A stretch of DNA of 52,077 bases. Origin: Rheinheimera lutimaris (GTDB lineage: Bacteria; Pseudomonadota; Gammaproteobacteria; Enterobacterales; Alteromonadaceae). Every line of letters starts with the position of its first letter. Positions within the stretch are counted from its first letter, which is position 1. Positions 19,151-28,072 of the stretch are shown in pieces. The DNA lies in contig NZ_JABSOD010000024.1 of assembly GCF_013283795.1 (NCBI RefSeq), positions 1-52,077 on the forward strand, written 5' to 3'. The translations under genes were made by a program, and so were the position numbers. The notes beneath the pieces are model-generated. The model saw only the letters and a program-made list of their open reading frames with translations, was not told the origin of the DNA and did not search any database.

Positions 19151-20593
19151 TTATCCTGTCTGCACCGGGCTCTCAGTGCCCGCTGCGGTTTTTTTATCTG
19201 TACGCCGCGTCAGTTGCCACAGCAATAAAATCAGCAATACAAGGGTTGTGCACCCGAGGATACCCAGCCATAAAAATTGCAGTTGCCGGGCACGTTCTGC
19301 CTGCGCCAACCGTAAGGCTTTTAATTCGTTGTCCTGCTCCAGCAAACGCTGCACTTGCAGCTGCCGTTCGTGATCAAAGTTCAGCCGCATTTGCTCTATG
19401 GCCAACTCATTTTCTTTATTACGCACATCCTGAAACGCGAAGACAAATTCATGCAGTTGCTGATAAGCCCGCTGAAACTCCCCCTGGTCGGCCAGCAACT
19501 GCGCTTTTAAATACCATACATTTAACCGTGTCGGACTGTCGGCTTCGACGCCCTCACTGGTCAGGCTGTCTTCGTACAACATCACCTGTTGCAGCGCCAG
19601 CGAGGTTTGCTTCAGTTTGCGGTAAATCAGCGCTTTTTCGTAATAATGCGTGGAGATATGCGAGGTAGATTGCAGCTGCGGTAAATACTCTTCCGCTTTG
19701 CGGATATAAGATAATGCCGCCTCAGAGCGGCCGCTGTCACTGCTGGTAATCGCCAGGCCCAAATAAGCATGATACAGATTCACCATATCCTGCACTTGCA
19801 GGCTTTTTTGCAACATTTTATTGTAAGTTTGCAATGACAGCTCATAGCGCTCTAAAAAGCTGTAAGTGCGGGCCAGATTAAACAACACGGTGATCTGGTT
19901 TTTCTGCCAACCCAGTTGCTCATACAAGCTTAACGCGGTTTCCAGCAGTTCTATCGCTTCATCTTCATATGCCAAAGAGGCATACAACAGCCCCAGTTCA
20001 CCGTTAATTTCTGCTGATACCTCAGGGTCGTTTAAGCGCATGGCGCGCTGATACACATCCTGCAGCAGTGCTAACGCCTGCTGTTGCTGATTCTGCACAT
20101 TAAGAATAGCCGCCTGATTAATCTGCCCCATCAGCAGCTGTTTTTTATCTTCCAGCAACGTAGCCAGCGCTATACCCTGCTGATAATGTTGCATCGCCGC
20201 GTTGTAATCTGTTTGCATTTCTCTGGCAAAACCAAGCTCGTACAGCAGTTTTACCTTCAGTACCGACTGCTGCTGGCCCAACAATGCCAAGCCTTGTTCC
20301 GCAGCTTGTTGCTGTTGCTGATGCCGGCCCAGGCCGTCAAATATTGTCGCCTGTAAATAGTACCAATGGGCCTGCTGCTGCTGCGTTAAGCTTTGCAGTT
20401 CATGCTGATGTTGTTGTAACAGCGCCAACATCGCTTCCGGCTGTTGGCGTTTTTCTGCGGCAACCTGCTGTAACCAGCCGGGCAGTTCTGCTGTTGTTAC
20501 TATATCCTGTGCCGCGTCCTGTGCCGCCAGCGTTGAGGGCATGCCAAATTGCAAACCGCAGCCTAACAGCATCAGAGTAAAGTATCTTTTCAC
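19151..20593 (-). CDS. TPR-repeat membrane protein without an output domain
   Basis: A 480-residue protein with a signal peptide (about 1-24), Gln-rich TPR-like helical repeats across about 60-380, a coiled coil (about 385-430), one C-terminal membrane helix (about 434-456) and a short basic cytoplasmic tail. This is the layout of periplasmic TPR sensors usually joined to a GGDEF or histidine-kinase domain, but here nothing follows the membrane helix. It is spaced 33 bases after parE and 3 bases before parC, so it is co-transcribed with topoisomerase IV. The function is unknown; periplasmic scaffolding or a truncated sensor are both possible. Confidence 0.7.
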   Translation of the reverse strand: MKRYFTLMLLGCGLQFGMPSTLAAQDAAQDIVTTAELPGWLQQVAAEKRQQPEAMLALLQQHQHELQSLTQQQQAHWYYLQATIFDGLGRHQQQQQAAEQGLALLGQQQSVLKVKLLYELGFAREMQTDYNAAMQHYQQGIALATLLEDKKQLLMGQINQAAILNVQNQQQQALALLQDVYQRAMRLNDPEVSAEINGELGLLYASLAYEDEAIELLETALSLYEQLGWQKNQITVLFNLARTYSFLERYELSLQTYNKMLQKSLQVQDMVNLYHAYLGLAITSSDSGRSEAALSYIRKAEEYLPQLQSTSHISTHYYEKALIYRKLKQTSLALQQVMLYEDSLTSEGVEADSPTRLNVWYLKAQLLADQGEFQRAYQQLHEFVFAFQDVRNKENELAIEQMRLNFDHERQLQVQRLLEQDNELKALRLAQAERARQLQFLWLGILGCTTLVLLILLLWQLTRRTDKKTAAGTESPVQTG

Positions 20594-20626
20594 GGTATTC
20601 AGCGCCTTGTTATTGTCGGGTATGCG

Positions 20627-22522
20627 TTACACACTGATCGCAGCTTTATCACCTTTTAACTCTAACCAGTCACGCCGGTCAGTCGCGCGCTTTTTCGCCA
20701 ACAACATATCCATCAACTCCATGGTTTGCGCCACATCATCGATGGTTAGCTGCACTAAACGCCGGGTATTCGGGTCCATGGTAGTTTCACGCAGCTGCAA
20801 CGGGTTCATTTCACCCAAGCCTTTAAAACGCTGCACATTGACCTTGCCGCGCTTTTTCTCTGCTTCTATGCGGTCAAGAATGCCGTTTTTCTCATCTTCA
20901 TCCAGCGCATAATAGACTTCTTTACCTATATCAATACGGTATAGCGGCGGCATTGCTACATAGACATGGCCGGCTTCCACCAGGCTGCTAAAATGCCGCA
21001 TAAACAATGCGCACAGTAAGGTAGCAATGTGTAATCCGTCGGAGTCAGCATCAGCTAAAATACACAGTTTGCCGTAACGTAAGCCGGTTAAATCTTCGCT
21101 GTCCGGGTCCATACCAATCGCGACAGAAATATCATGTACCTCCTGCGAAGCTAAAATTTGGCCGGACTCCACTTCCCAGGTGTTAAGTATTTTACCGCGC
21201 AGCGGCATTACCGCCTGAAATTCACGGTCGCGGGCTTGTTTGGCGCTGCCGCCGGCTGAATCACCTTCTACCAGAAACAGTTCAGTGCGGTTAAGATCCT
21301 GCGCCGAGCAATCTGCCAGTTTGCCGGGCAAGGCCGGGCCGGAGGTGACTTTTTTGCGCACCACTTTTTTCGCTGCTTTTAAGCGTTTTTGTGCGTTGTT
21401 AATGCAGAAATCGGCCAGACTCTCCGCAATATCCGTATGCTCGTTCAGCCATAAGCTAAAGGCATCTTTAACAATACCGGAGACAAAAGCCGACGACTGG
21501 CGCGACGACAAACGCTCTTTGGTTTGGCCGGCAAACTGCGGGTCCTGCATTTTTAACGATAAAATATAGGAGCAGCGGTCCCAGACGTCTTCCGGCGATA
21601 GTTTAATACCGCGCGGCAACAGGTTACGAAACTCACAAAATTCGCGCAGTGCCTCCAGCAAGCCCTGGCGTAAGCCATTAACATGAGTACCGCCCTGGGC
21701 GGTGGGAATTAAGTTAACATAGCTTTCAGTAACCAGCTCGCCGCCTTCAGGCAACCATAACAGCGCCCACTCTACGGCTTCGGTACTGGCACTGAAGCTG
21801 CCGGTAAAGGGTTTTTCCGGCAGGCAAATGTAATCTTTTACCGACTCGGCCAGATAATCTTTAATACCGTTTTGATAGCACCACTGGTACTGCTGCTGGT
21901 TCACTTTATCGTCAAAACTGACGGTTAAACCCGGACACAATACCGCTTTGGCTTTCAGTACATGCAACATGCGGCTGACAGAGAACTTTGGCGAGTCAAA
22001 ATAAGACGGCGTAGGCCAAAACCGCACCCGGGTGCCGGTATTACGCTTACCTACGGTGCCGGTAACGGCCAGTTCGGCCACTTTATTGCCGTGTTCAAAC
22101 GCCATTTCATAAATATTGCCGTCACGGCGCACGGTTACATCTACACGGCTGGATAAGGCGTTAACCACCGAGATACCCACGCCGTGCAAGCCACCGGAGA
22201 ATTGATAATTTTTATTGGAAAATTTACCGCCGGCGTGCAGGCGGCAGAAAATCAGCTCGACGCCGGTAACACCCTCTTCAGGGTGAATATCGACCGGCAT
22301 ACCACGGCCGTTATCAATCACTTCCAGCGACTGATCATCATGCAGAATAACCTGCACCGTATCCGCATGCCCGGCTAAGGCTTCATCCACACTGTTATCA
22401 ATAACTTCCTGGCCCAAATGGTTAGGCCGGGTGGTATCGGTATACATTCCCGGGCGACGTTGCACCGGCTCTAATCCGGTCAGTACTTCAATCGAGTCGG
22501 CATTGTATTGTTGTGCAGTCAT
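20627..22522 (-). CDS. parE: DNA topoisomerase IV subunit B
   Basis: ATPase subunit of topoisomerase IV. From MTAQQYNADSIEVLTGLEPV the protein is 631 residues, equal to the usual length; an in-frame upstream start at 22573 would overlap yqiA and is rejected. The GHKL ATP site is visible (IDNSVDEALAGHA; GRGMPVDIHPE; GGLHGVGISVVNALS). The TOPRIM motifs are EGDSAGGSAKQARDR and DADSDGLHIATLL, and the C-terminal block KRFKGLGEMN appears as QRFKGLGEMNPLQL. It lies downstream of yqiA in the conserved nudF-yqiB-cpdA-yqiA-parE series. Confidence 0.97.
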   Translation of the reverse strand: MTAQQYNADSIEVLTGLEPVQRRPGMYTDTTRPNHLGQEVIDNSVDEALAGHADTVQVILHDDQSLEVIDNGRGMPVDIHPEEGVTGVELIFCRLHAGGKFSNKNYQFSGGLHGVGISVVNALSSRVDVTVRRDGNIYEMAFEHGNKVAELAVTGTVGKRNTGTRVRFWPTPSYFDSPKFSVSRMLHVLKAKAVLCPGLTVSFDDKVNQQQYQWCYQNGIKDYLAESVKDYICLPEKPFTGSFSASTEAVEWALLWLPEGGELVTESYVNLIPTAQGGTHVNGLRQGLLEALREFCEFRNLLPRGIKLSPEDVWDRCSYILSLKMQDPQFAGQTKERLSSRQSSAFVSGIVKDAFSLWLNEHTDIAESLADFCINNAQKRLKAAKKVVRKKVTSGPALPGKLADCSAQDLNRTELFLVEGDSAGGSAKQARDREFQAVMPLRGKILNTWEVESGQILASQEVHDISVAIGMDPDSEDLTGLRYGKLCILADADSDGLHIATLLCALFMRHFSSLVEAGHVYVAMPPLYRIDIGKEVYYALDEDEKNGILDRIEAEKKRGKVNVQRFKGLGEMNPLQLRETTMDPNTRRLVQLTIDDVAQTMELMDMLLAKKRATDRRDWLELKGDKAAISV

Positions 22523-22557
22523 AGTCTCGTCACTGGCTGATAGGATTAAGCGCGTTT

Positions 22558-23130
22558 TTACGCGAGTTGGCAAAAATTGGCAATAGTCTGCAACTGGCCG
22601 GCATAGCCGACATAGCTGTGATCGCCACCTTCGCTCAGGTTTATGTTTGCGCCCTGATAGTAATCAAGCGCAAGACGGTAATCTAACACTTCATCGCCGC
22701 TTTGCAACAGCAGCAGATAATTCTCTGGCCGCTGCAACCGCTGCGGCATCAGCTGTGCTAACACCCCGATTTGTCCGGTGCCGACATCATAGTGTTGTTG
22801 CAGCACCGGATGGTAATAGCGACCTAAATGTTGATTTAATACAGTATGCGGTGCCACCGCCGGATTAATCAGGCAGGCACGGCAGTTAATCTGTTCGGCG
22901 ATACAGGTCGCCAGAAAGCCACCCAGCGAGCTGCCGATCAGCGCGACATCCCGCCTGCTGCCGATATGTTGCTGCAATAACTGCATGGCGGCTGTTGGAT
23001 CGTAGGGTAAATCCGGCGCGCTGAACTCGATGCGGGGATAATGCTGCTGAAAAAAATCGCGGGTCAGTACCGCTTTATCTGACTGCGATGAGCTGGCAAA
23101 GCCATGTAAATACACTACTTTTTTATTCAT
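22558..23130 (-). CDS. yqiA: YqiA/YcfP family alpha/beta hydrolase (esterase)
   Basis: A 190-residue alpha/beta-fold hydrolase. It begins with VVYLHGFASSSQSDKA, has the nucleophile elbow GSSLGG (about 66-71), and a C-terminal catalytic His in the segment GGDHSYVGY. E. coli YqiA shows esterase activity on short acyl substrates; the natural substrate is unknown. It sits between cpdA and parE exactly as in E. coli. Confidence 0.9.
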   Translation of the reverse strand: MNKKVVYLHGFASSSQSDKAVLTRDFFQQHYPRIEFSAPDLPYDPTAAMQLLQQHIGSRRDVALIGSSLGGFLATCIAEQINCRACLINPAVAPHTVLNQHLGRYYHPVLQQHYDVGTGQIGVLAQLMPQRLQRPENYLLLLQSGDEVLDYRLALDYYQGANINLSEGGDHSYVGYAGQLQTIANFCQLA

Positions 23131-23161
23131 TATTTATGCTTACTACTTAATTTTCAGTTAT

Positions 23162-23932
23162 TTATTTACTTAACTGCAGCCGGCGAAACTGCCAGCTGAC
23201 ACTGCCTTGTGCCGCAAAATACCAATCGCACCACTGCGGCCCGTCGTCTTTAGTTTGCCAGTCCGGCGTTGCTAAAAACTGCACTGAGCTGGCCGGACAA
23301 CCGACAATAGTTACGCCCTGTTGCTGCGACTGATAGGCATAATGTGCATGACCATGGGCAATACCGGCAATACGCGGCTCTGTTGCTATGTTTTGCCACA
23401 ACGCCGCAGCATCCTGTTGGCCGTGTTTATCAATAAAGCAGTGTAACGGCGCCGGATGATGATGGCAAAACAACCAGATTGCCGCGGCACTGCTATGTTT
23501 GCATGCGGTTTGCAGCCAGGCTTGTTCTGCCGGCACAAAAGCGCCGGCCGGGGTATCGCCTTTGCTGTTAAGTAACAGTAACTGCCAATCGCCCAACTGT
23601 AAGTTGCGCTCCGGCCGGAACGGCGCCTCGCTGCACAATTGCGCCAACATGGCGATATCATCATGATTCCCCGGCAGACAAAATACCGGGCAGGAAAGCG
23701 GCGCCAGTAACTTAGCCAACAACTGATAAGATGCCGCTGTATGATCCTGCGTTAAATCGCCGGTTAGCAGCACCGCGTCAGGTTGCTCTATCACCAGAGT
23801 AGCGACTATGGCAGCAAGATGAGCAGCCGGCTGCACCTGATGGTAAACACCCTCTGCGCTGGCCAGTAAATGACAATCGGTGATTTGCGCCAGTCGGTAC
23901 TGCGCTTTGGCACTGAACGAATACTGCATCAA
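23162..23932 (-). CDS. cpdA: 3',5'-cyclic-AMP phosphodiesterase CpdA
   Basis: Calcineurin-like metallophosphoesterase that hydrolyses cAMP to AMP and so limits CRP signalling. All metal-binding blocks are visible in order: ITDCHL near residue 17, GDLTQDH near 57, PGNHDD near 87, FCHHHP near 154, and HGHAHY near 193. The length of 256 residues is slightly under E. coli CpdA (275). Its start overlaps the yqiB stop by four bases (ATGA), so the two are translationally coupled. Confidence 0.92.
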   Translation of the reverse strand: MMQYSFSAKAQYRLAQITDCHLLASAEGVYHQVQPAAHLAAIVATLVIEQPDAVLLTGDLTQDHTAASYQLLAKLLAPLSCPVFCLPGNHDDIAMLAQLCSEAPFRPERNLQLGDWQLLLLNSKGDTPAGAFVPAEQAWLQTACKHSSAAAIWLFCHHHPAPLHCFIDKHGQQDAAALWQNIATEPRIAGIAHGHAHYAYQSQQQGVTIVGCPASSVQFLATPDWQTKDDGPQWCDWYFAAQGSVSWQFRRLQLSK

Positions 23933-24369
23933 CCGAACGCCAGCTCCCGGTTAATATAGCCCTGGCCGGCGCACAATTTTAACCAGTCACGCAGCAGCAG
24001 GTTAATTTGCCGTTTTTCGTCCGGCAGTAACATTTCGGCATTGGGGTAATCGTAACGGGCTTTAAAACGGCTGATATGCTGGCAAGACAACACTTCGGCC
24101 ACCTGCGCATCATGATACAAACGCACGACAAAACCGGGACGAAAATAGTGCTCGCGCTCGTCAGTCAGTTCAATCTGTAAGGTGGTGGTAAAACGCGCAA
24201 CCTCCGTCACACTGATCCGGTACTGATGCTGCTCTGTCACATTGATTACCGTGGCCTGACCAGGTGTAGTGCCATCAGCCAGATAGCGGTTTAGCTGAGC
24301 GTAGTTACGCTCACACAATGCCAGAAAATCCGGTAGCTTAGGTACATATTTCCGGCGTTTAAACCACAC
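23929..24369 (-). CDS. yqiB: DUF1249 domain protein YqiB
   Basis: A 146-residue protein of unknown function. The core RLYHDAQVAEVLSCQHISRF and ARYDYPN are near-identical to E. coli YqiB. I start at a GTG codon (24369), two bases after the nudF stop, because a GGAGG ribosome site lies 7 bases upstream and the resulting length fits the family; an ATG-like upstream start would lie inside nudF. It is always found between nudF and cpdA in this operon. Confidence 0.9.
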   Translation of the reverse strand: MWFKRRKYVPKLPDFLALCERNYAQLNRYLADGTTPGQATVINVTEQHQYRISVTEVARFTTTLQIELTDEREHYFRPGFVVRLYHDAQVAEVLSCQHISRFKARYDYPNAEMLLPDEKRQINLLLRDWLKLCAGQGYINRELAFG

Positions 24370-24370
24370 G

Positions 24371-25006
24371 TTACGCCCTCCAGGCCTGCTGTACTTTATC
24401 AAGGTTAAGCGCCAGCCATTGCAGCGCAATAACACTGGCGGCATTATCTATCTTTTGTTCTGCCAGCAGCTGCATAGCCGCCGGGCGTGTAACAACATGC
24501 ACTTTAATATCTTCATGCTCGTCGGCCAGACCAAAAATACCGTTTTGCACCGGTTGCGTCAGCCGGCCCAAAAACAGTTGTATGCGCTCGGTAGTGCCGC
24601 CCGGGCTGGATAAGTAGCTAAGCATAGGCCAAAGTTCATTAATTGTTAACCCCGCTTCTTCCTCTGCTTCGCGCCTGGCCACCTGCTCTGCGCTCTCGCC
24701 GGGCTCAATCATACCGGCTATTGCTTCAAGCAACCAGGGGCTGGAGCTGGTCAACGCGGCACCAAGCCGGACCTGCTCTATCAGCACTATTTCATCAGTG
24801 TCGGCATTGTACGGCAACACTACAGCGGCGTGACCGCGCTCGAAAATTTCACGTTGCATCGGCTCACTCCAGCCACCGTTAAACAAACGATGGCGTAAGG
24901 TATAGCGGTCTAAGCGGAAAAAACCTTGAAAAACCGTGCTTTTGTCGAGAATTTCCAGATCCTGGCGATTAAATGAGGGATACTGCGGCATATTGTTTTC
25001 AGACAT
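24371..25006 (-). CDS. nudF: ADP-ribose pyrophosphatase NudF (Nudix)
   Basis: Hydrolyses ADP-ribose to AMP and ribose 5-phosphate. The Nudix box is intact: GMIEPGESAEQVARREAEEEAG (GX5EX7REUXEEXGU pattern). The blocks REIFERGHAAVVLPY and KIDNAASVIALQWL match E. coli NudF. I use the ATG of MSENN (25006); a GTG 12 bases upstream is possible. First gene of the minus-strand operon nudF-yqiB-cpdA-yqiA-parE, divergent from tolC. Confidence 0.93.
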   Translation of the reverse strand: MSENNMPQYPSFNRQDLEILDKSTVFQGFFRLDRYTLRHRLFNGGWSEPMQREIFERGHAAVVLPYNADTDEIVLIEQVRLGAALTSSSPWLLEAIAGMIEPGESAEQVARREAEEEAGLTINELWPMLSYLSSPGGTTERIQLFLGRLTQPVQNGIFGLADEHEDIKVHVVTRPAAMQLLAEQKIDNAASVIALQWLALNLDKVQQAWRA

Positions 25007-25058
25007 AACTGCACTCACATTCTGTTACACTCTTGCATGTAACTTTACGGTTTAATGA

Positions 25059-25087
25059 TTACTTAGTTTACAGTATCAGAGTATTAT
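25059..25087 (+). promoter_or_regulatory. Candidate tolC promoter
   Basis: TTACTT (25059-25064), 17-base spacer, TATTAT (25082-25087). An AGGA ribosome site precedes the tolC ATG at 25125. Confidence 0.5.
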
Positions 25088-25124
25088 TCGTGCAGTTTCC
25101 TTTTAGCTGGCCAGGATTGGTAAA

Positions 25125-26420
25125 ATGAAAAAAACCTTATTAAGCACTTTGTTAGCGTCATCTTTCGCACTGTTAAGTTGGCACACCGCTGCAGCAGATC
25201 TGCAGGAAATTTATCAGTTAGCCACACAAAAAGACCCAACCGTATTGCGCGCTGCTGCAACTCGAGATGCCGCAGCCTTAAATATTGATGTATCTCGGGC
25301 ATCACTGTTACCTAACATCACTGCCAGCGCCAGCTTTGGCCGCGATGACAGAAGCAGCAGCAGTTTTGATGCTCCTAACAGCTCCTCCGCCGGCATAACG
25401 TTGCAGCAGAGCCTGTTTAACTGGAGCGATTGGGGTCGTTTATCCCGTGCCGAGCAGGTTGCATTGCAAGTGCAAACCGTTTACGACAGCGAAGTGCAAA
25501 ACCTGATAGTCCGGGTAACCCAATCCTATTTTAATGTTTTAGGTGCTATTGATGATCTGGGTTTTGCTCAGGCCGAAAAACGCGCCATTGAACGCCAGTT
25601 GGAACAGACCAAGCAACGCTTTGCGGTGGGTTTAACCGCGATTACCGACGTACATGAAGCCCAGGCTCAGTATGACAGTGCAGTAGCACGTGAAATTGCT
25701 GCAGAAAACGAATTGGAGAACGCCCGCGAGTTCTTGCGTGAGATTACCGGCCAGTACCACGAAGATTTAGCGCTGTTAAACACCGACAAATTTGCTCCGG
25801 GCTCGCCATCACCGGCCGCGGTGCAAGATTGGGTTAAGCTGGCCCAAGATTATAATTTGGTACTAAAAAGCCAGCGCGTACTGTTGGATATTGCCGATAA
25901 AGATATCGATTTGGCCAAAGCCGGCCATTACCCGACATTAGGTCTGACGGCACGCATGGGGACAGGTAAAGTTTCCGGCGCTGATCGCGTTGACACCAGC
26001 TCTGTCGGCATTGAGCTGGCGGTGCCTATTTACAGCGGAGGTGGTGTATCGGCCGGAGTAGAAGTAGCGAAAGCGAACTATGTTGAAGTAGGCCAAACGC
26101 TGGAGTTGAACCACCGTGCGGTTATCCGCCAGGTACGCAGTTCATTTAACGGTGTAAATGCGCAAATTTCCTCTATCCGCGCCTTAGAGCAAGCTGTGGT
26201 GTCTGCCGAAAGTGCATTAAACGCCACTGAGGCCGGCTTTGAAGTAGGTACCCGTACTATTGTGGATGTACTGCAAAGTACCCGTAACCTGTTTGAGGCA
26301 CGCCGTAATTTATCCAGCGCCCGTTATACCTATATCGTTACCATGTTGCAGTTAAAACAAGCTGCAGGTAGCCTATCTGAACAGGATTTAGCGGCAATTA
26401 ACCAGGCGTTGACCAACTAG
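25125..26420 (+). CDS. tolC: Outer membrane channel protein TolC
   Basis: Trimeric outer-membrane exit duct shared by RND, MFS and ABC efflux pumps and by type I secretion. The 431-residue protein has a signal peptide (residues 1-24, ending in AAA). Two homologous halves of the outer membrane efflux family follow, with the typical LQQSLFNWSDWGRLSRAEQ and AVPIYSGGGVSAGVEVAKANY blocks and ending in a TRNLFEARRNLSSARYTYI region. tolC divergent from nudF is conserved across gammaproteobacteria. A strong hairpin follows. Confidence 0.95.
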   Translation: MKKTLLSTLLASSFALLSWHTAAADLQEIYQLATQKDPTVLRAAATRDAAALNIDVSRASLLPNITASASFGRDDRSSSSFDAPNSSSAGITLQQSLFNWSDWGRLSRAEQVALQVQTVYDSEVQNLIVRVTQSYFNVLGAIDDLGFAQAEKRAIERQLEQTKQRFAVGLTAITDVHEAQAQYDSAVAREIAAENELENAREFLREITGQYHEDLALLNTDKFAPGSPSPAAVQDWVKLAQDYNLVLKSQRVLLDIADKDIDLAKAGHYPTLGLTARMGTGKVSGADRVDTSSVGIELAVPIYSGGGVSAGVEVAKANYVEVGQTLELNHRAVIRQVRSSFNGVNAQISSIRALEQAVVSAESALNATEAGFEVGTRTIVDVLQSTRNLFEARRNLSSARYTYIVTMLQLKQAAGSLSEQDLAAINQALTN

Positions 26421-26441
26421 TCAGGTACTCTTCGCTTCTAA

Positions 26442-26465
26442 GGTTCACCGCGTCCGCGGTGAACC
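26442..26465 (+). terminator. Hairpin terminator after tolC
   Basis: A perfect 10-bp stem (26442-26451 with 26456-26465) with a GTCC loop. The following T content is low (TCTTACC). Confidence 0.75.
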
Positions 26466-26539
26466 TCTTACCAGTTTTCACTATCACCGCCGCCGATTTT
26501 CGTTACAATAGCGCATTATTTTTTTGCTGAGGACAGCGC

Positions 26540-27472
26540 GTGGTTCAGGCTCCGCAGTTTAGCTGGCGTTTTTTACTGCCAAAATATTGGTTATTGTGGC
26601 TTGGTGCCGCCTTACTCTGGTTAATCAGCTGGTTACCTTATCCGGTATTAATGTGGCTGGGGGCAGGCTTTGGCCGTGTGTTGCACCGGTTGCTTAAATC
26701 ACGGCGTAAAGTAGCGCGGCGCAATATTCAGCTGTGCTTTCCTGCTATGCCCGCCGCCGAACAAGCTGCGTTGGTAAAACGCAATTTTGAGGAAACAGGC
26801 AAAGCCCTGTTTGATACTGTGATTGGCTGGTGGTGGCCGGACTGGCGCATTAAAAAGCTGGCCCATTTCAGTGGTTATCAACATATTGAAGCCGCGACTG
26901 CGCAAGGCAAAGGTGTGTTATTGTTAGCGGCGCATTTTCTGCATTTGGAAGGTGCCTGCCGCGTTTTTGGCTTAACCCACCCCAGCGTGGGCTTTTACCG
27001 GCCGCATAATAATCCGTTGATGGACTACCTGCAGTACCACGGCCGTAACAAAGCCAATAAATATATGGTAGGCAAACGCGATGTTAAAGGCCTGATTAGC
27101 GCCCTGAATCAGCAGGAAGTGTGTTTTTACCTGCCGGATCAGGATTATGGCCGCAACCGCAGCGAGTTTGTGCCGTTTTTTGCCGTTAGTGACACTGCCA
27201 CCACTACCGGTACTTTGTTGTTTGCTAACGCCGCTAACTGCGTGGTTATACCGGTGGTGACCAGCCGGTTGCCCGGTAATAAAGGTTATCATATTGATGT
27301 ACTGCCACCGTTAACGCCCTTTCCAACCGGGGATGACAAGGCTGACGTTACCAGAGTTAACCAATGGGTTGAGCAGGCAGTATTGCGCCAACCTGAGCAA
27401 TATATGTGGCTGCATCGCCGGTTTAAAACCAGGCCGCAGGCAGATGCCCCTTCGCTGTATAAAGGAGACTAA
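26540..27472 (+). CDS. lpxL: Lipid A biosynthesis lauroyl-type acyltransferase (LpxL/LpxM family)
   Basis: Late acyltransferase that adds a secondary acyl chain to Kdo2-lipid IVA on the inner membrane. The 310-residue protein has an N-terminal membrane helix (about 13-38), the catalytic H-X4-E motif (HFLHLEG, about 134-140), and the downstream blocks GFYRPHNNPLMDY and YLPDQDYG. The start is GTG at 26540 with a GAGGA site eight bases upstream. Whether it adds laurate (LpxL), myristate (LpxM) or palmitoleate (LpxP) cannot be told from sequence alone; overall it looks LpxL/LpxP-like. A TcpQ-like gene follows after three bases. Confidence 0.87.
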   Translation: MVQAPQFSWRFLLPKYWLLWLGAALLWLISWLPYPVLMWLGAGFGRVLHRLLKSRRKVARRNIQLCFPAMPAAEQAALVKRNFEETGKALFDTVIGWWWPDWRIKKLAHFSGYQHIEAATAQGKGVLLLAAHFLHLEGACRVFGLTHPSVGFYRPHNNPLMDYLQYHGRNKANKYMVGKRDVKGLISALNQQEVCFYLPDQDYGRNRSEFVPFFAVSDTATTTGTLLFANAANCVVIPVVTSRLPGNKGYHIDVLPPLTPFPTGDDKADVTRVNQWVEQAVLRQPEQYMWLHRRFKTRPQADAPSLYKGD

Positions 27473-27475
27473 AGT

Positions 27476-28063
27476 ATGTGGTTTTGGTTGCGTAATCTGA
27501 CAATATTAGTGGTATTAGGCACTCTGGCGTATCTGATTCTGACACGGCCGGACTTTTTGATTCGTAAAAACTCTGCCAATGAAGCCGCCGAAGGTTTCAG
27601 TGAGTTTTACAGCAAAATTCGCGGCTCTATTGCCGATGGTGCCCGCGAAATATCCGAGTTTCGCCTTACCCTGCCTGATACCAGCGACAAATTAACCGGG
27701 CAATTAAAGCAACGCGCTAAAGTAGTAGTGCCTGGCGATGACAACTGGCGCGGCCAGGTAACTGACCGGCGCTTTCGTGAAGGTGACACCGTTAAAACCA
27801 AACTGACAGAATATGCCCGGGCCGAGGGCGTCGAACTGTTTTGGACCTTGCCGCGCGATTACGTAGTTAAGCAATATTTTCAAACAGACAGCACCTTAAT
27901 AGAAACTATCTACGAAGTGGGCGTTGCCATCGCACCGGATTTCTCCTCGCCGGTGCTGTCTTATTATTGTCCGCGCGAACGCGCCGCGGTGATAACCGAC
28001 AAAGCCAACGACCATCTGCAACAAAACTGCATTACCGCAGATACCAAGCCCAAAGCTAAATAA
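27476..28063 (+). CDS. Membrane-anchored protein with TcpQ-like C-terminal domain
   Basis: A 195-residue protein with one N-terminal membrane helix (about 5-25), a charged linker, and a C-terminal domain (about 112-175) in which VELFWTLPRDYVVKQYF and TIYEVGVAIAP resemble the TcpQ / toxin co-regulated pilus biosynthesis Q fold, often found beside secretins. I infer this from pattern memory only. It begins 3 bases after the acyltransferase, so it is co-translated with a lipid A enzyme. It is convergent with glnE, the two stops being nine bases apart. Confidence 0.55.
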   Translation: MWFWLRNLTILVVLGTLAYLILTRPDFLIRKNSANEAAEGFSEFYSKIRGSIADGAREISEFRLTLPDTSDKLTGQLKQRAKVVVPGDDNWRGQVTDRRFREGDTVKTKLTEYARAEGVELFWTLPRDYVVKQYFQTDSTLIETIYEVGVAIAPDFSSPVLSYYCPRERAAVITDKANDHLQQNCITADTKPKAK

Positions 28064-28072
28064 CGCTGAGGG

